Assembly (NCBI GenBank): GCA_937988865.1
Contig: CALKHV010000156.1
Span: 1 to 12,485 of the forward strand
Direction of reading: 5' to 3'
Source: an uncultured Propionibacteriaceae bacterium
GTDB lineage: Bacteria; Actinomycetota; Actinomycetes; Propionibacteriales; Propionibacteriaceae
DNA length: 12,485 nucleotides
The stretch's first letter is position 1; every line of letters begins with the position of its first letter. Positions 1 to 6,392 of the stretch are shown in pieces. Made by a program: the position numbers and the translations under genes. The notes under the pieces were generated by a model. That model did no database searches and was not told where the DNA came from. It worked only from the letters and a program-made list of their open reading frames with translations.

Positions 1-60
1 GCATCGCCGCTCCGCGGCTGCGCTCCAGCAAAGGAGGGCCCCGCCCCCGGGTCACATCGC
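1..60. other. GC-rich non-coding edge with short hairpins
   Basis: No gene is visible here. The stretch is very GC-rich and contains small self-complementary pieces: a GCCGC/GCGGC stem with a 3-nt loop at 6-18, a CTCC/GGAG pair at 23-36, and the repeated word GCTCC at 9-13 and 22-26. It may be the 3' end or terminator zone of a gene lying to the left, or a copy of a dispersed intergenic repeat; the window gives no means of choosing. No T-run that would mark an intrinsic terminator is seen. Confidence 0.3.
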
Positions 61-89
61 GAGACTGGGCATCTCATCAGTCGAGACGC
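61..89. promoter_or_regulatory. overlapping dyads, candidate operator
   Basis: Several inverted repeats are interleaved just upstream of the proposed promoter: GACTG (63-67) with CAGTC (78-82), GAGA (61-64) with TCTC (72-75), and TCTC (72-75) with GAGA (83-86). The cluster lies about 30-60 bases upstream of the proposed -10 element, a usual place for an activator or repressor of sulfur genes to bind. No specific regulator motif was recognised, so its identity as an operator is inferred only from symmetry and position. Confidence 0.3.
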
Positions 90-117
90 CGATAGTGCGC
101 CAGCCGGGCGGAGCACC

Positions 118-130
118 TAACCTTCCCCAC
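118..130 (+). promoter_or_regulatory. putative -10 element for leaderless transcript
   Basis: TAACCT at 118-123 fits the actinobacterial -10 pattern TANNNT. It ends 7 bases before the ATG at 131, so transcription would start at about 129-131, on or almost on that ATG. This geometry is the hallmark of leaderless mRNAs, which are common in actinobacteria. The expected -35 position (about 95-100, GTGCGC) does not resemble a strong -35 box. The call rests on the -10 match and its spacing to the small ORF. Confidence 0.45.
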
Positions 131-214
131 ATGAGGACGAACCAGACGCAGAACCCCGTGGGCCGCGCCCACGTGTTCTTCGGCCGTGTTCCCTCCATGT
201 GTTGTGCGTGCTGA
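131..214 (+). CDS. cysteine-tailed leader peptide (attenuator ORF)
   Basis: This 27-residue ORF starts at ATG 131 and ends at TGA 212. Its last 16 residues are RAHVFFGRVPSMCCAC, so three of the final four residues are cysteine, whereas the ten large genes downstream hold only about 19 cysteines in total. There is no Shine-Dalgarno sequence before the ATG, and a -10 element ends 7 nt upstream, so it is probably translated leaderless. The pattern R-x-H-V-x3-R-V-x-S-x2-C resembles, from memory, short actinobacterial leader peptides found before sulfur genes. Cysteine-responsive attenuation by polycysteine leaderless ORFs is established in mycobacteria. By inference, ribosomes pausing at the Cys codons when Cys-tRNA is scarce would alter the downstream mRNA fold and raise expression of the sulfate operon. 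A start at ATG 197 would give only Met-Cys-Cys-Ala-Cys and lacks a ribosome-binding site. Confidence 0.75.
   Translation: MRTNQTQNPVGRAHVFFGRVPSMCCAC
157..173 (+). promoter_or_regulatory. perfect 7-bp hairpin inside leader ORF
   Basis: CGTGGGC at 157-163 and GCCCACG at 167-173 are perfect inverted repeats separated by three bases. In RNA this would be a stable GC-rich hairpin within the leader-peptide reading frame, followed by the partly U-rich TGTTCTTC. It could slow the leading ribosome or polymerase, or serve as a DNA operator. The following T-run is too short for a convincing intrinsic terminator. Confidence 0.4.
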
Positions 215-321
215 CGAGCCCGCGACCACCTTCTCGCCGGGCCGACATCGCCCGGCACCCGGCTCCCTGAGAGCCACCCCCGGTCTTGAGTGTCGGCCTC
301 CGCCACCAGAGGACACACATG
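196..321 (+). promoter_or_regulatory. candidate cysteine-responsive translational attenuator
   Basis: Nested complementary segments span the distance from the leader Cys codons to the first transporter start codon. CATGTGT (196-202), covering the internal ATG and first Cys codon, is the exact complement of ACACATG (315-321), which contains the start codon at 319; with T203 bulged, G204 and T205 add pairs to C314 and A313. Inside this, GGCCGACA (240-247) pairs with TGTCGGCC (291-298), extended by wobble pairs 239-299 and 248-290, and GGCTC (261-265) pairs with GAGCC (271-275). These helices are compatible and would bury the start codon. Two competing pairings exist: the 7-bp hairpin 236-242/250-256, and CCTC 297-300 with the GAGG of the ribosome-binding site at 309-312. 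Pairings were found by eye; no folding energy was computed. Confidence 0.55.
308..313 (+). promoter_or_regulatory. ribosome-binding site of sulfate-binding protein gene
   Basis: AGAGGA sits 5 nt before ATG 319. It decides the start: the in-frame TTG at 286 would begin inside the leader structure and would place 11 extra residues before a typical lipoprotein signal peptide. The GAGG core can pair with CCTC at 297-300. Confidence 0.75.
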
Positions 322-1338
322 ACCCGCACCGGACCTTCCCGCCTCGCCGCCCTCCTGACTGCCGCGACACTGCTCCTCAGCGCGTGCGCCGGGGCAGGTG
401 CGAGCGACGTTCCGGGAGGAGTCGCAGGGACCGCGTCCACGACCCTCAACGTGTACGCCTTCTCGGTCGCCAAACCCGCTCTCGACGCGCTCGGGGCCGC
501 CTACTCAGCCACCCCCCAGGGGGACCGGACTGCGATCAACACCTCCTACGGCGCCTCCGGCGACCAGTCCCGCAAGGTGCTGGCCGGCGCACCGGCCGAC
601 CTCGTCGTGTTCTCCCTCGCACCCGACGTGACACGCCTGGTGGAACCCGGGATCGTCGACGCCGACTGGGACGCGGCCGGACAGGGCTCACCCTTCGGTT
701 CTGTCGTCGTCCTCGTGGTGCGCAAGGGAAACCCGAAGCAACTGCACGACTGGGACGACCTGCTCAAGCCCGGCGTCCAGGTCGTCACGCCCAACCCGCT
801 CAGCTCTGGTTCCGCCCAATGGAATCTCCTGGCGCCCTTCGCACGGTCGAGCAACGGCGGTGAAGATCCCGCTGCCGGGCTCGCCTACATCAGCCGCCTG
901 GTCACCGACCACATCCGGACGCAGCCGACCTCGGGCGCCGAGGCGACCGAGTCGTTCCGTCAGGGCACGGGTGACGTGCTCCTCAGCTACGAGAACGAGG
1001 CGCTGGCCGCCATCGACGCGGGCGATGACTTCGAGATCGTCATCCCACCCGAGACGTTCCGGATCGAGAACGCGGTCGCCCCCGTTGCCACCAGCGACCG
1101 TCGTGCGGAGGCGGAGGACTTCCTCACGTTCGTCTCCAGCCCCGCCGGGCAGGAGGTCGTCGCGCAGGCCGGCTACCGGCCCGCCGACCCGGCAGTCCTG
1201 GCCCGACACACCGAGTTCGCCACCCCGCAGAAGCTCTGGACCATCGACGACCTCGGCGGCTGGCCGGCAGTGACGGCGTCCCTGTTCAACAAGGACTCCG
1301 GGGCCATCACCGCCCTCTACACCGAGGCCACCCGGTGA
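319..1338 (+). CDS. sbp: sulfate ABC transporter substrate-binding lipoprotein
   Basis: This 339-residue protein is the extracytoplasmic receptor that captures sulfate (possibly thiosulfate) and delivers it to the CysT-CysW permease. A basic N-terminus and hydrophobic stretch (about residues 8-21) lead to the lipobox L-S-A-C with Cys23, so it should be a membrane-anchored lipoprotein. Family hallmarks are SYGASGDQSR (76-85, matching the SxGxSG..Q anion-binding loop), DLVVFSLAPDV (94-104), TPNPLSSGSAQWN (157-169), DVLLSYENEA (219-228) and FVSSPAGQEVVAQAGYRP (271-288). Length is typical for Sbp/CysP. It is the first large gene of the operon and its TGA overlaps the GTG of the permease gene by 4 nt. 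Sulfate versus thiosulfate preference cannot be told; the reductase genes downstream favour sulfate. Confidence 0.93.
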   Translation: MTRTGPSRLAALLTAATLLLSACAGAGASDVPGGVAGTASTTLNVYAFSVAKPALDALGAAYSATPQGDRTAINTSYGASGDQSRKVLAGAPADLVVFSLAPDVTRLVEPGIVDADWDAAGQGSPFGSVVVLVVRKGNPKQLHDWDDLLKPGVQVVTPNPLSSGSAQWNLLAPFARSSNGGEDPAAGLAYISRLVTDHIRTQPTSGAEATESFRQGTGDVLLSYENEALAAIDAGDDFEIVIPPETFRIENAVAPVATSDRRAEAEDFLTFVSSPAGQEVVAQAGYRPADPAVLARHTEFATPQKLWTIDDLGGWPAVTASLFNKDSGAITALYTEATR

Positions 1339-2120
1339 CCCGCCGGACGCCGATGCTCGCCCTGGGCGTCGTGCTGCTCTGGGTGGGCGTGGTCGTCGCG
1401 CTCCCCCTCGCTGCCCTTGCCGCGCTGTCGGTCGCCGATGGTCCCCTCGGGTTCGTCCGGGCGGTGACCGCGCCCGGTTCGCTCGCGGCGCTGGGCACGA
1501 CCCTGTTGTTGTCGGTGGCCGTGGCCCTCGTCAACGCCGTGCTGGGAACCGTGATCGCGTGGGTCCTGGTGCGTGATTCGTTCCCCGGAAAGCGGTTCGC
1601 GGACGCCCTGATCGACATCCCGTTCGCACTGCCGACGATCGTCGCGTCCATCGTGTTGCTGGCCCTCTACGGCCCCGAGAGCCCCGCCGGCATCCACCTC
1701 AACAACACCAGGGCCGGCGTCCTCGTGGCCCTGGCCTTCGTGACGCTGCCCTTCGTCGTGCGATCGGTGCAGCCGGTGCTCGCAGAACTCGAACTGGACG
1801 CTGAGGAGGCGGCGGCCTCGCTGGGGGCGAGCAACTGGACGACGCTGCGGCTCATCGTGTGGCCCGCGATCCGCCCCGCGGTCATCAGCGGCACGGGGCT
1901 GGCGTTCGCCCGCGCCATCGGTGAGTTCGGGTCGGTCGCGCTGATCGGCGGCAACCTGCCGGGCGTCACGCAGGTCACCTCGCAGTACATCGCCCAGCGG
2001 ATCGAGGTCGGTGACCCCACGGGCGCAGCGGCCGTCTCGGTGACGCTCCTCGTGATCGCCTTCAGCGTCCTGGCGACCCTGCGCCTGCTGGCACGTGGCC
2101 AGCGTCGGGCGGTGGCGTGA
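1335..2120 (+). CDS. cysT: sulfate ABC transporter permease CysT
   Basis: A 261-residue inner-membrane subunit of the sulfate importer. About six hydrophobic segments are visible (roughly 8-31, 52-79, 95-112, 126-144, 182-205, 232-251). The cytoplasmic EAA loop that docks on the ATPase is at about 157-178 (EEAAASLGASNWTTLRLIVWP). IGEFGSVALIGGNLPG (195-210) is characteristic of CysT/CysU. GTG 1335 was chosen because GAGG at 1324-1327 lies 7 nt upstream and the start overlaps the previous stop as GTGA; ATG 1353 is the alternative and has no clear ribosome-binding site. It pairs with CysW to form the channel. Assignment as CysT rather than CysW follows from gene order and sequence features. Confidence 0.93.
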   Translation: MTRRTPMLALGVVLLWVGVVVALPLAALAALSVADGPLGFVRAVTAPGSLAALGTTLLLSVAVALVNAVLGTVIAWVLVRDSFPGKRFADALIDIPFALPTIVASIVLLALYGPESPAGIHLNNTRAGVLVALAFVTLPFVVRSVQPVLAELELDAEEAAASLGASNWTTLRLIVWPAIRPAVISGTGLAFARAIGEFGSVALIGGNLPGVTQVTSQYIAQRIEVGDPTGAAAVSVTLLVIAFSVLATLRLLARGQRRAVA

Positions 2121-2929
2121 TGCGCCTCTCCCTGCCGGCGCGCCTCGGCGTCCGCACCGTCGCCCTCGCCTACCTCGCGGTGCTGGTCGCGCTCCCCGTC
2201 GGCATGGTGCTGCAGCGAGCGTTGGCCCCCGGACTGGCCACCTTCTGGGCATCCGTCACGACCCCGGCCGCGATCGCCGCGTTCAACCTCACACTGACCC
2301 TGCTCGCGATCGTCGTCCCCCTCAACGTCATCCTCGGCACGGTCACCGCGCTCGTCCTGGTGCGCGGGGGATCCTTCCGGGGCAAGGCGCTGCTGCAGGC
2401 ATTCCTCGACCTGCCCTTCGCGGTGTCGCCCGTCGTCATCGGCGTCGCGCTGATCGCACTGTGGGGGGCGGGCGGCTGGTTCGGCGGGCTCGCGGACGCA
2501 GGCGTCCGGGTCATCTTCGCCACCCCCGGAATGGCGCTCGCCACGGCTTTCGTCACCCTCCCCTTCGTGGTGCGCGAAGTGGAGCCCGTCCTGCGGGAGG
2601 TCGGCGACGAGCAGGAACAGGCGGCCGCCACCCTCGGCGCCACCGGCTGGCAGACCTTCTGGCGCATCACCCTCCCCTCGATCCGGTGGGGCCTCACCTA
2701 CGGCACCCTGCTCACCGTGGCCCGCGGCCTCGGGGAGTACGGCGCGGTGCTGCTGGTGTCGTCGAACCTGCCCGGCGTCTCGCAGACCCTCACGCTGCTC
2801 GTCCACGCCCGCTACCACGACGTGGCCAACACCTACGGCGCCTACACCGCCGCGACCGTCCTGATGGGGCTGTCCCTGGCGACCCTCGTGGCCACGGCGC
2901 TCCTCAACCGCACCCGGAGGCACCCATGA
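2120..2929 (+). CDS. cysW: sulfate ABC transporter permease CysW
   Basis: The second permease subunit (269 residues), homologous to CysT. Hydrophobic segments are at roughly 13-33, 55-82, 99-116, 130-151, 192-214 and 244-262, and the EAA loop is at about 165-188 (EQEQAAATLGATGWQTFWRI). The GEYGAVLLVSSNLPGVSQTL stretch (205-224) is typical of CysW. ATG 2120 overlaps the CysT stop by one base (TGATG); a GTG directly before it (2117) would add a single residue. The stop overlaps the CysA start by 4 nt (ATGA), implying translational coupling so that permease and ATPase are made in step. Confidence 0.93.
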   Translation: MRLSLPARLGVRTVALAYLAVLVALPVGMVLQRALAPGLATFWASVTTPAAIAAFNLTLTLLAIVVPLNVILGTVTALVLVRGGSFRGKALLQAFLDLPFAVSPVVIGVALIALWGAGGWFGGLADAGVRVIFATPGMALATAFVTLPFVVREVEPVLREVGDEQEQAAATLGATGWQTFWRITLPSIRWGLTYGTLLTVARGLGEYGAVLLVSSNLPGVSQTLTLLVHARYHDVANTYGAYTAATVLMGLSLATLVATALLNRTRRHP

Positions 2930-3933
2930 TCACCGTGACCGGCGCCACCAAGCGGTTCGGCGACTTCCTGGCCCTCGACGACGTCAGCCTCGAGATTCCC
3001 GCCGGGTCGCTCACCGCCCTCCTGGGCCCCAGCGGCTCGGGCAAGTCGACCCTGCTGCGCGCGATGGCGGGCCTCGAGAACCTCGACGGCGGGAGCGTCG
3101 TCATCGACGGGGTCGACGTCACCCACGTGCCGCCCCGCCGCCGCGGCATCGGCTTCGTGTTCCAGCACTACGCCGCGTTCAAGCACATGACGGTCCGCGA
3201 CAACGTGGCCTTCGGCCTGACCATCCGCAAACGACCCCGCGCAGCGATCCGCGCCCGGGTCGACGAACTCCTCGAACTGGTCGGGCTCGCAGGCCTCGCA
3301 GAACGCTATCCAGACGAGCTCTCGGGCGGGCAGCGACAGCGCATGGCTCTGGCCCGCGCCCTCGCCGTCGAACCCTCGGTGCTGCTGCTCGACGAACCCT
3401 TCGGCGCCCTGGACGCGACGGTGCGCGCCGAACTGCGCGCGTGGCTGCGCCGCCTCCACGACGAGGTGCACGTCACCACCGTGCTCGTCACGCACGACCA
3501 GGCCGAGGCGCTCGAGGTCGCCGACCGGGTCGCCGTGATCCACCAGGGCCGCGTGCAGCAGGTCGACGAGCCACTCGCGGTCTACGACCGTCCGGCGAAC
3601 GCGTTCGTCATGGGCTTCATGGGGTCGGTCGCGCGCGTGGGTGACTCGCTCGTGCGTCCGCATCGCATCGCGCTTCGGCGTCCCGGTGGTGCGGCCGGGG
3701 TGGCGACGCCACCCCACGGCGACGGCGTCGTCACCGTGCCTGCCACCGTCGAGCGCGTGGCGCGCCTGGGTTCGGAGACCCTCGTCGAGCTCGTCGACGA
3801 GGCCGGACAACGCTTCGTCGCCCGGCTTCCCCGCGACGAGGCCGAGGCACTCGGGTTGGCCCGGGGCGACAGCGTCGAGGCGTCCGCACCCCGTGACCCG
3901 GCCACCGCCGACTTCATCGACTACTCCATCTAG
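2926..3933 (+). CDS. cysA: sulfate ABC transporter ATP-binding protein CysA
   Basis: A 335-residue ATPase that powers sulfate import. Visible motifs are Walker A GPSGSGKST (34-42), Q-loop Gln80 in FVFQHYAAF, signature LSGGQ (132-136), Walker B VLLLDEP (152-158) with D-loop GALDA, and switch His190. Residues from about 235 form a C-terminal TOBE-like domain, usual for CysA and often involved in regulation. GGAGG at 2916-2920 stands 5 nt before ATG 2926. The frame is open farther upstream, but those codons lie inside cysW and are unrelated to CysA. Its TAG is followed by the only true gap of the operon, 21 nt before the sulfite reductase gene. Confidence 0.95.
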   Translation: MITVTGATKRFGDFLALDDVSLEIPAGSLTALLGPSGSGKSTLLRAMAGLENLDGGSVVIDGVDVTHVPPRRRGIGFVFQHYAAFKHMTVRDNVAFGLTIRKRPRAAIRARVDELLELVGLAGLAERYPDELSGGQRQRMALARALAVEPSVLLLDEPFGALDATVRAELRAWLRRLHDEVHVTTVLVTHDQAEALEVADRVAVIHQGRVQQVDEPLAVYDRPANAFVMGFMGSVARVGDSLVRPHRIALRRPGGAAGVATPPHGDGVVTVPATVERVARLGSETLVELVDEAGQRFVARLPRDEAEALGLARGDSVEASAPRDPATADFIDYSI

Positions 3934-3954
3934 CCGCTACAGGAACGAGACGAC

Positions 3955-5637
3955 ATGACCGTAAGAGCCGAGCAGGCCCCCCGCAGCAACGGCCAGTGGT
4001 TGGTCGACGGCCGCGCGCCGCTCAACCCGAACGAGGTCTTCAAGGCCACCGACAACGATCCGCTGGCCGTGCGCGGTCGCATCGAGGGGATCTACGCGGT
4101 CGAGGGGTTCGACTCGATCCCCACCGACGACCTCCACGGACGCATGCGCTGGTGGGGTCTCTACACCCAGCGCAAGCAGGGCATCGACGGCGGACGCACC
4201 GGGACGCTCGGCGCCGACGAGTTGAGTGACCGGTACTTCATGATGCGCGTCCGCTCCGACGGCGGCGCACTCAGCCTGGAGCAACTGCGGGCGATCGCCG
4301 GCATCAGCCGCGACTTCGCCCGCAACACCGCGGACGTCTCGGACCGGCAGAACATCCAGCTGCACTGGATCGAGATCGAGTCGGTCCCCGAGATCTGGCG
4401 TCGCCTCGAGGCCGTGGGACTGATGACCACGGAGGCCTGCGGCGACACCCCGCGCGTCATCCTCGGGTCGCCGCTCGCGGGCATCGCCGCCGACGAGATC
4501 ATCGACCCGACGCCGGTCATCCGGCAGATCGTCGACCGCTTCATCGGCGACCCCGAACTCGCCAACCTCCCCCGGAAGTTCAAGACGGCGATCACGGGCC
4601 ACCCCAGCCTCGACGTCGTGCACGAGATCAACGACATCTCGCTCGTCGGTGTGGTGCACCCGGAACTCGGGGCGGGCTACGACCTGTGGGTGGGCGGCGG
4701 CCTGTCGACCTCACCGCGACTCGCCGAGCGGCTCGGTGCCTTCGTCACCGAGGAACAGGCGGCCGAGGTGTGGTTCGGCGTGGTGCGGATCTTCCGTGAC
4801 TACGGGTACCGCCGCCTGCGCAACAAGGCGAGGCTGAAGTTCCTGCTCGCCGACTGGGGCGCCGGGAAGTTCCGGCAGGTGCTGCAGGACGACTACCTGG
4901 GGTACGCCCTGCCCGACGGTCCCGCGCCCACCCGGTCGTCCGCGCCGTACGACCACGTCGGCGTCCACGCACAGAAGGACGGACGCCGCTTCGTCGGCCT
5001 GGCGCCCACCGTGGGGCGGCTGTCGGGCGACGCGTTGGCGGGCCTCGCGGACGCCGCCGAGCAGGCCGGTTCGCGGCGGATCCGGCTCACACCCCACCAG
5101 AAGCTCGTCGTCCTCGACGTCGACCCGGACGCTGTGGAAACCCTGATCGCGGCCGTCGAACCGCTGGGGCTGACAGCGCGTCCGAGCGTCTTCCGCCGCA
5201 ACACCATGGCCTGCACCGGCATCGAGTACTGCAAGCTCGCGTTCGTCGACACCAAGGACACCGCGGCGTCCACCATCACCGAGCTCGAGCGCCGACTGGC
5301 CGACGTCGACATCGACGTGCCCATCACGCTGAACATCAACGGCTGCCCCAACTCCTGCGCCCGCATCCAGGTGGCCGACATCGGGCTCAAGGGGCAGCTC
5401 GCCAAGAGCCGGGACGGTGCCGACGAGTTCCAGTTCCAGGTGCACCTGGGTGGCGGGCTGGCGTCCGAGGATCGGGACGAACCGGGCCTCGGACGCACCC
5501 TGCGCGGGCTCAAGGTGACCGCCGTCGACCTGCCTGACTACGTCGAACGGGTCACGCGGGCCTTCCTGGCGGGCCGGGAGCCCGGTCAGTCGTTCGCCGA
5601 GTGGACGCGGAGCGCCGACGAGGAGAACCTCCGATGA
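3955..5637 (+). CDS. sir: ferredoxin-dependent sulfite reductase (SirA/NirA type)
   Basis: A 560-residue siroheme and [4Fe-4S] enzyme that reduces sulfite to sulfide with six electrons, normally from ferredoxin. Two halves each carry a nitrite/sulfite reductase ferredoxin-like segment and a siroheme domain. Cluster/siroheme ligands are Cys420 and Cys426 (ACTGIEYC) and Cys464 and Cys468 (NGCPNSC). Tyr70 (WWGLYTQRKQG) and Cys162 (TTEACGDTPR) are 92 residues apart, as are Tyr69 and Cys161 of the M. tuberculosis enzyme, which form a covalent bond next to the siroheme. Nitrite reductases share this fold, but the flanking sulfate transporter, APS reductase and ATP sulfurylase genes favour sulfite. 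AGGA at 3941-3944 precedes ATG 3955. The stop overlaps cysH by 4 nt. No ferredoxin or ferredoxin reductase gene is in the window. Confidence 0.93.
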   Translation: MTVRAEQAPRSNGQWLVDGRAPLNPNEVFKATDNDPLAVRGRIEGIYAVEGFDSIPTDDLHGRMRWWGLYTQRKQGIDGGRTGTLGADELSDRYFMMRVRSDGGALSLEQLRAIAGISRDFARNTADVSDRQNIQLHWIEIESVPEIWRRLEAVGLMTTEACGDTPRVILGSPLAGIAADEIIDPTPVIRQIVDRFIGDPELANLPRKFKTAITGHPSLDVVHEINDISLVGVVHPELGAGYDLWVGGGLSTSPRLAERLGAFVTEEQAAEVWFGVVRIFRDYGYRRLRNKARLKFLLADWGAGKFRQVLQDDYLGYALPDGPAPTRSSAPYDHVGVHAQKDGRRFVGLAPTVGRLSGDALAGLADAAEQAGSRRIRLTPHQKLVVLDVDPDAVETLIAAVEPLGLTARPSVFRRNTMACTGIEYCKLAFVDTKDTAASTITELERRLADVDIDVPITLNINGCPNSCARIQVADIGLKGQLAKSRDGADEFQFQVHLGGGLASEDRDEPGLGRTLRGLKVTAVDLPDYVERVTRAFLAGREPGQSFAEWTRSADEENLR

Positions 5638-6392
5638 CCGGGCCGGGACGCACGCGCACCCCCGAGGAGTTGCAGGCGCTCGTCGCGGACGCCCAGACCC
5701 GGTTCGGCGCGCGCGACGCGTCCGGTGAGGAGCTGGCCGCCGAGGTCTCCGCCTGGGCCGGCGCCACCTTCGGCGACGCCCTCGCCGTTGCCTGCTCCAT
5801 GGCGGGTGACACGGTCGTTCCCCACCTGGTGTCGCAGGTGGCGCCCGGGGTCGACGTCCTCTTCCTCGAGACGGGTTACCACTTCGCCGAGACGACCGGG
5901 ACGCGTGACGCCCTCGAGGCGTCCATGGACGTCCGGATCGTCGACGTGTTGCCGCTGCAGACGGTCGCCGAGCAGGACGCGACCCACGGCGTCCGGCTGC
6001 ACGACCGCAACCCGACGCTGTGCTGCCAGTTGCGCAAGGTCGACCCGCTCAACCGCGAGCTCGCCACCTACGAGGCCTGGGTCACGGGTCTGCGACGCGA
6101 GGACAACCCGTTGCGGGCGCACATCCCGCTCGTCGAGTGGGACGCCGCCCACCAGATGGTGAAGGTGAACCCGCTCGCCGCGTGGACGTTCGACGACCTG
6201 CTCGACTACGCGGGGGCCAACAGCGTCCCCGTCAACCTGCTGCTCACCGACGGCTACCCGTCGATCGGCTGCGAGCCCTGCACGCGTCCGGTCGCCCCCG
6301 GTGACGACCCGAGGGCCGGCCGCTGGGCGGGCCTGGCCAAGACCGAGTGCGGCCTGCACTCGCCCAACCTGACCCCGGAGGAGATCGCATGA
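5634..6392 (+). CDS. cysH: APS reductase (iron-sulfur CysH)
   Basis: A 252-residue assimilatory reductase converting adenosine 5'-phosphosulfate to sulfite and AMP, with thioredoxin as the usual donor. The paired Cys130-Cys131 (TLCCQLRK) and Cys213-Cys216 (GCEPC) are the four ligands of the [4Fe-4S] cluster that distinguishes APS reductases from PAPS reductases. The C-terminal ECGLH (238-242) carries the catalytic Cys239. The nucleotide loop ACSMAGDT (53-60) and LFLETGYHFAET (76-87) are also family features. ATG 5634 overlaps the preceding stop (ATGA) and has AGGAG at 5621-5625; a GTG at 5601 would lengthen it into the sulfite reductase gene and is rejected. Absence of an APS kinase nearby agrees with direct use of APS. 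Confidence 0.95.
   Translation: MTGPGRTRTPEELQALVADAQTRFGARDASGEELAAEVSAWAGATFGDALAVACSMAGDTVVPHLVSQVAPGVDVLFLETGYHFAETTGTRDALEASMDVRIVDVLPLQTVAEQDATHGVRLHDRNPTLCCQLRKVDPLNRELATYEAWVTGLRREDNPLRAHIPLVEWDAAHQMVKVNPLAAWTFDDLLDYAGANSVPVNLLLTDGYPSIGCEPCTRPVAPGDDPRAGRWAGLAKTECGLHSPNLTPEEIA

Noticed and set aside
197..214. Stand-alone MCCAC ORF starting at ATG 197
   Set aside because: No ribosome-binding site and no -10 element at the proper distance; the in-frame ATG at 131 with TAACCT upstream is a better start.
271..318. Resemblance of GGTCTTGAGTG to the start of the SAM-IV riboswitch core
   Set aside because: The expected closing partner and the internal conserved loops of SAM-IV are absent, and the stretch is better explained by pairing with 240-247 and by the ribosome-binding site.
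186..863. 225-codon plus-strand ORF starting at GTG 186
   Set aside because: It is an Arg/Pro-rich out-of-frame reading of the leader and the binding-protein gene and resembles no family.
1667..2923. Long minus-strand ORF opposite cysT-cysW (418 codons)
   Set aside because: Antisense shadow typical of high-GC coding DNA, with low-complexity Gly/Asp/Arg/His composition.
2095..2925. Possible N-terminal extension of CysA by 277 residues
   Set aside because: Those codons are an out-of-frame reading of cysW; the ABC domain begins at ATG 2926, which has GGAGG 5 nt upstream.
3955..5637. Assignment of the siroheme reductase as an assimilatory nitrite reductase
   Set aside because: The protein family allows it, but the operon is entirely devoted to sulfate and there are no nitrate genes.
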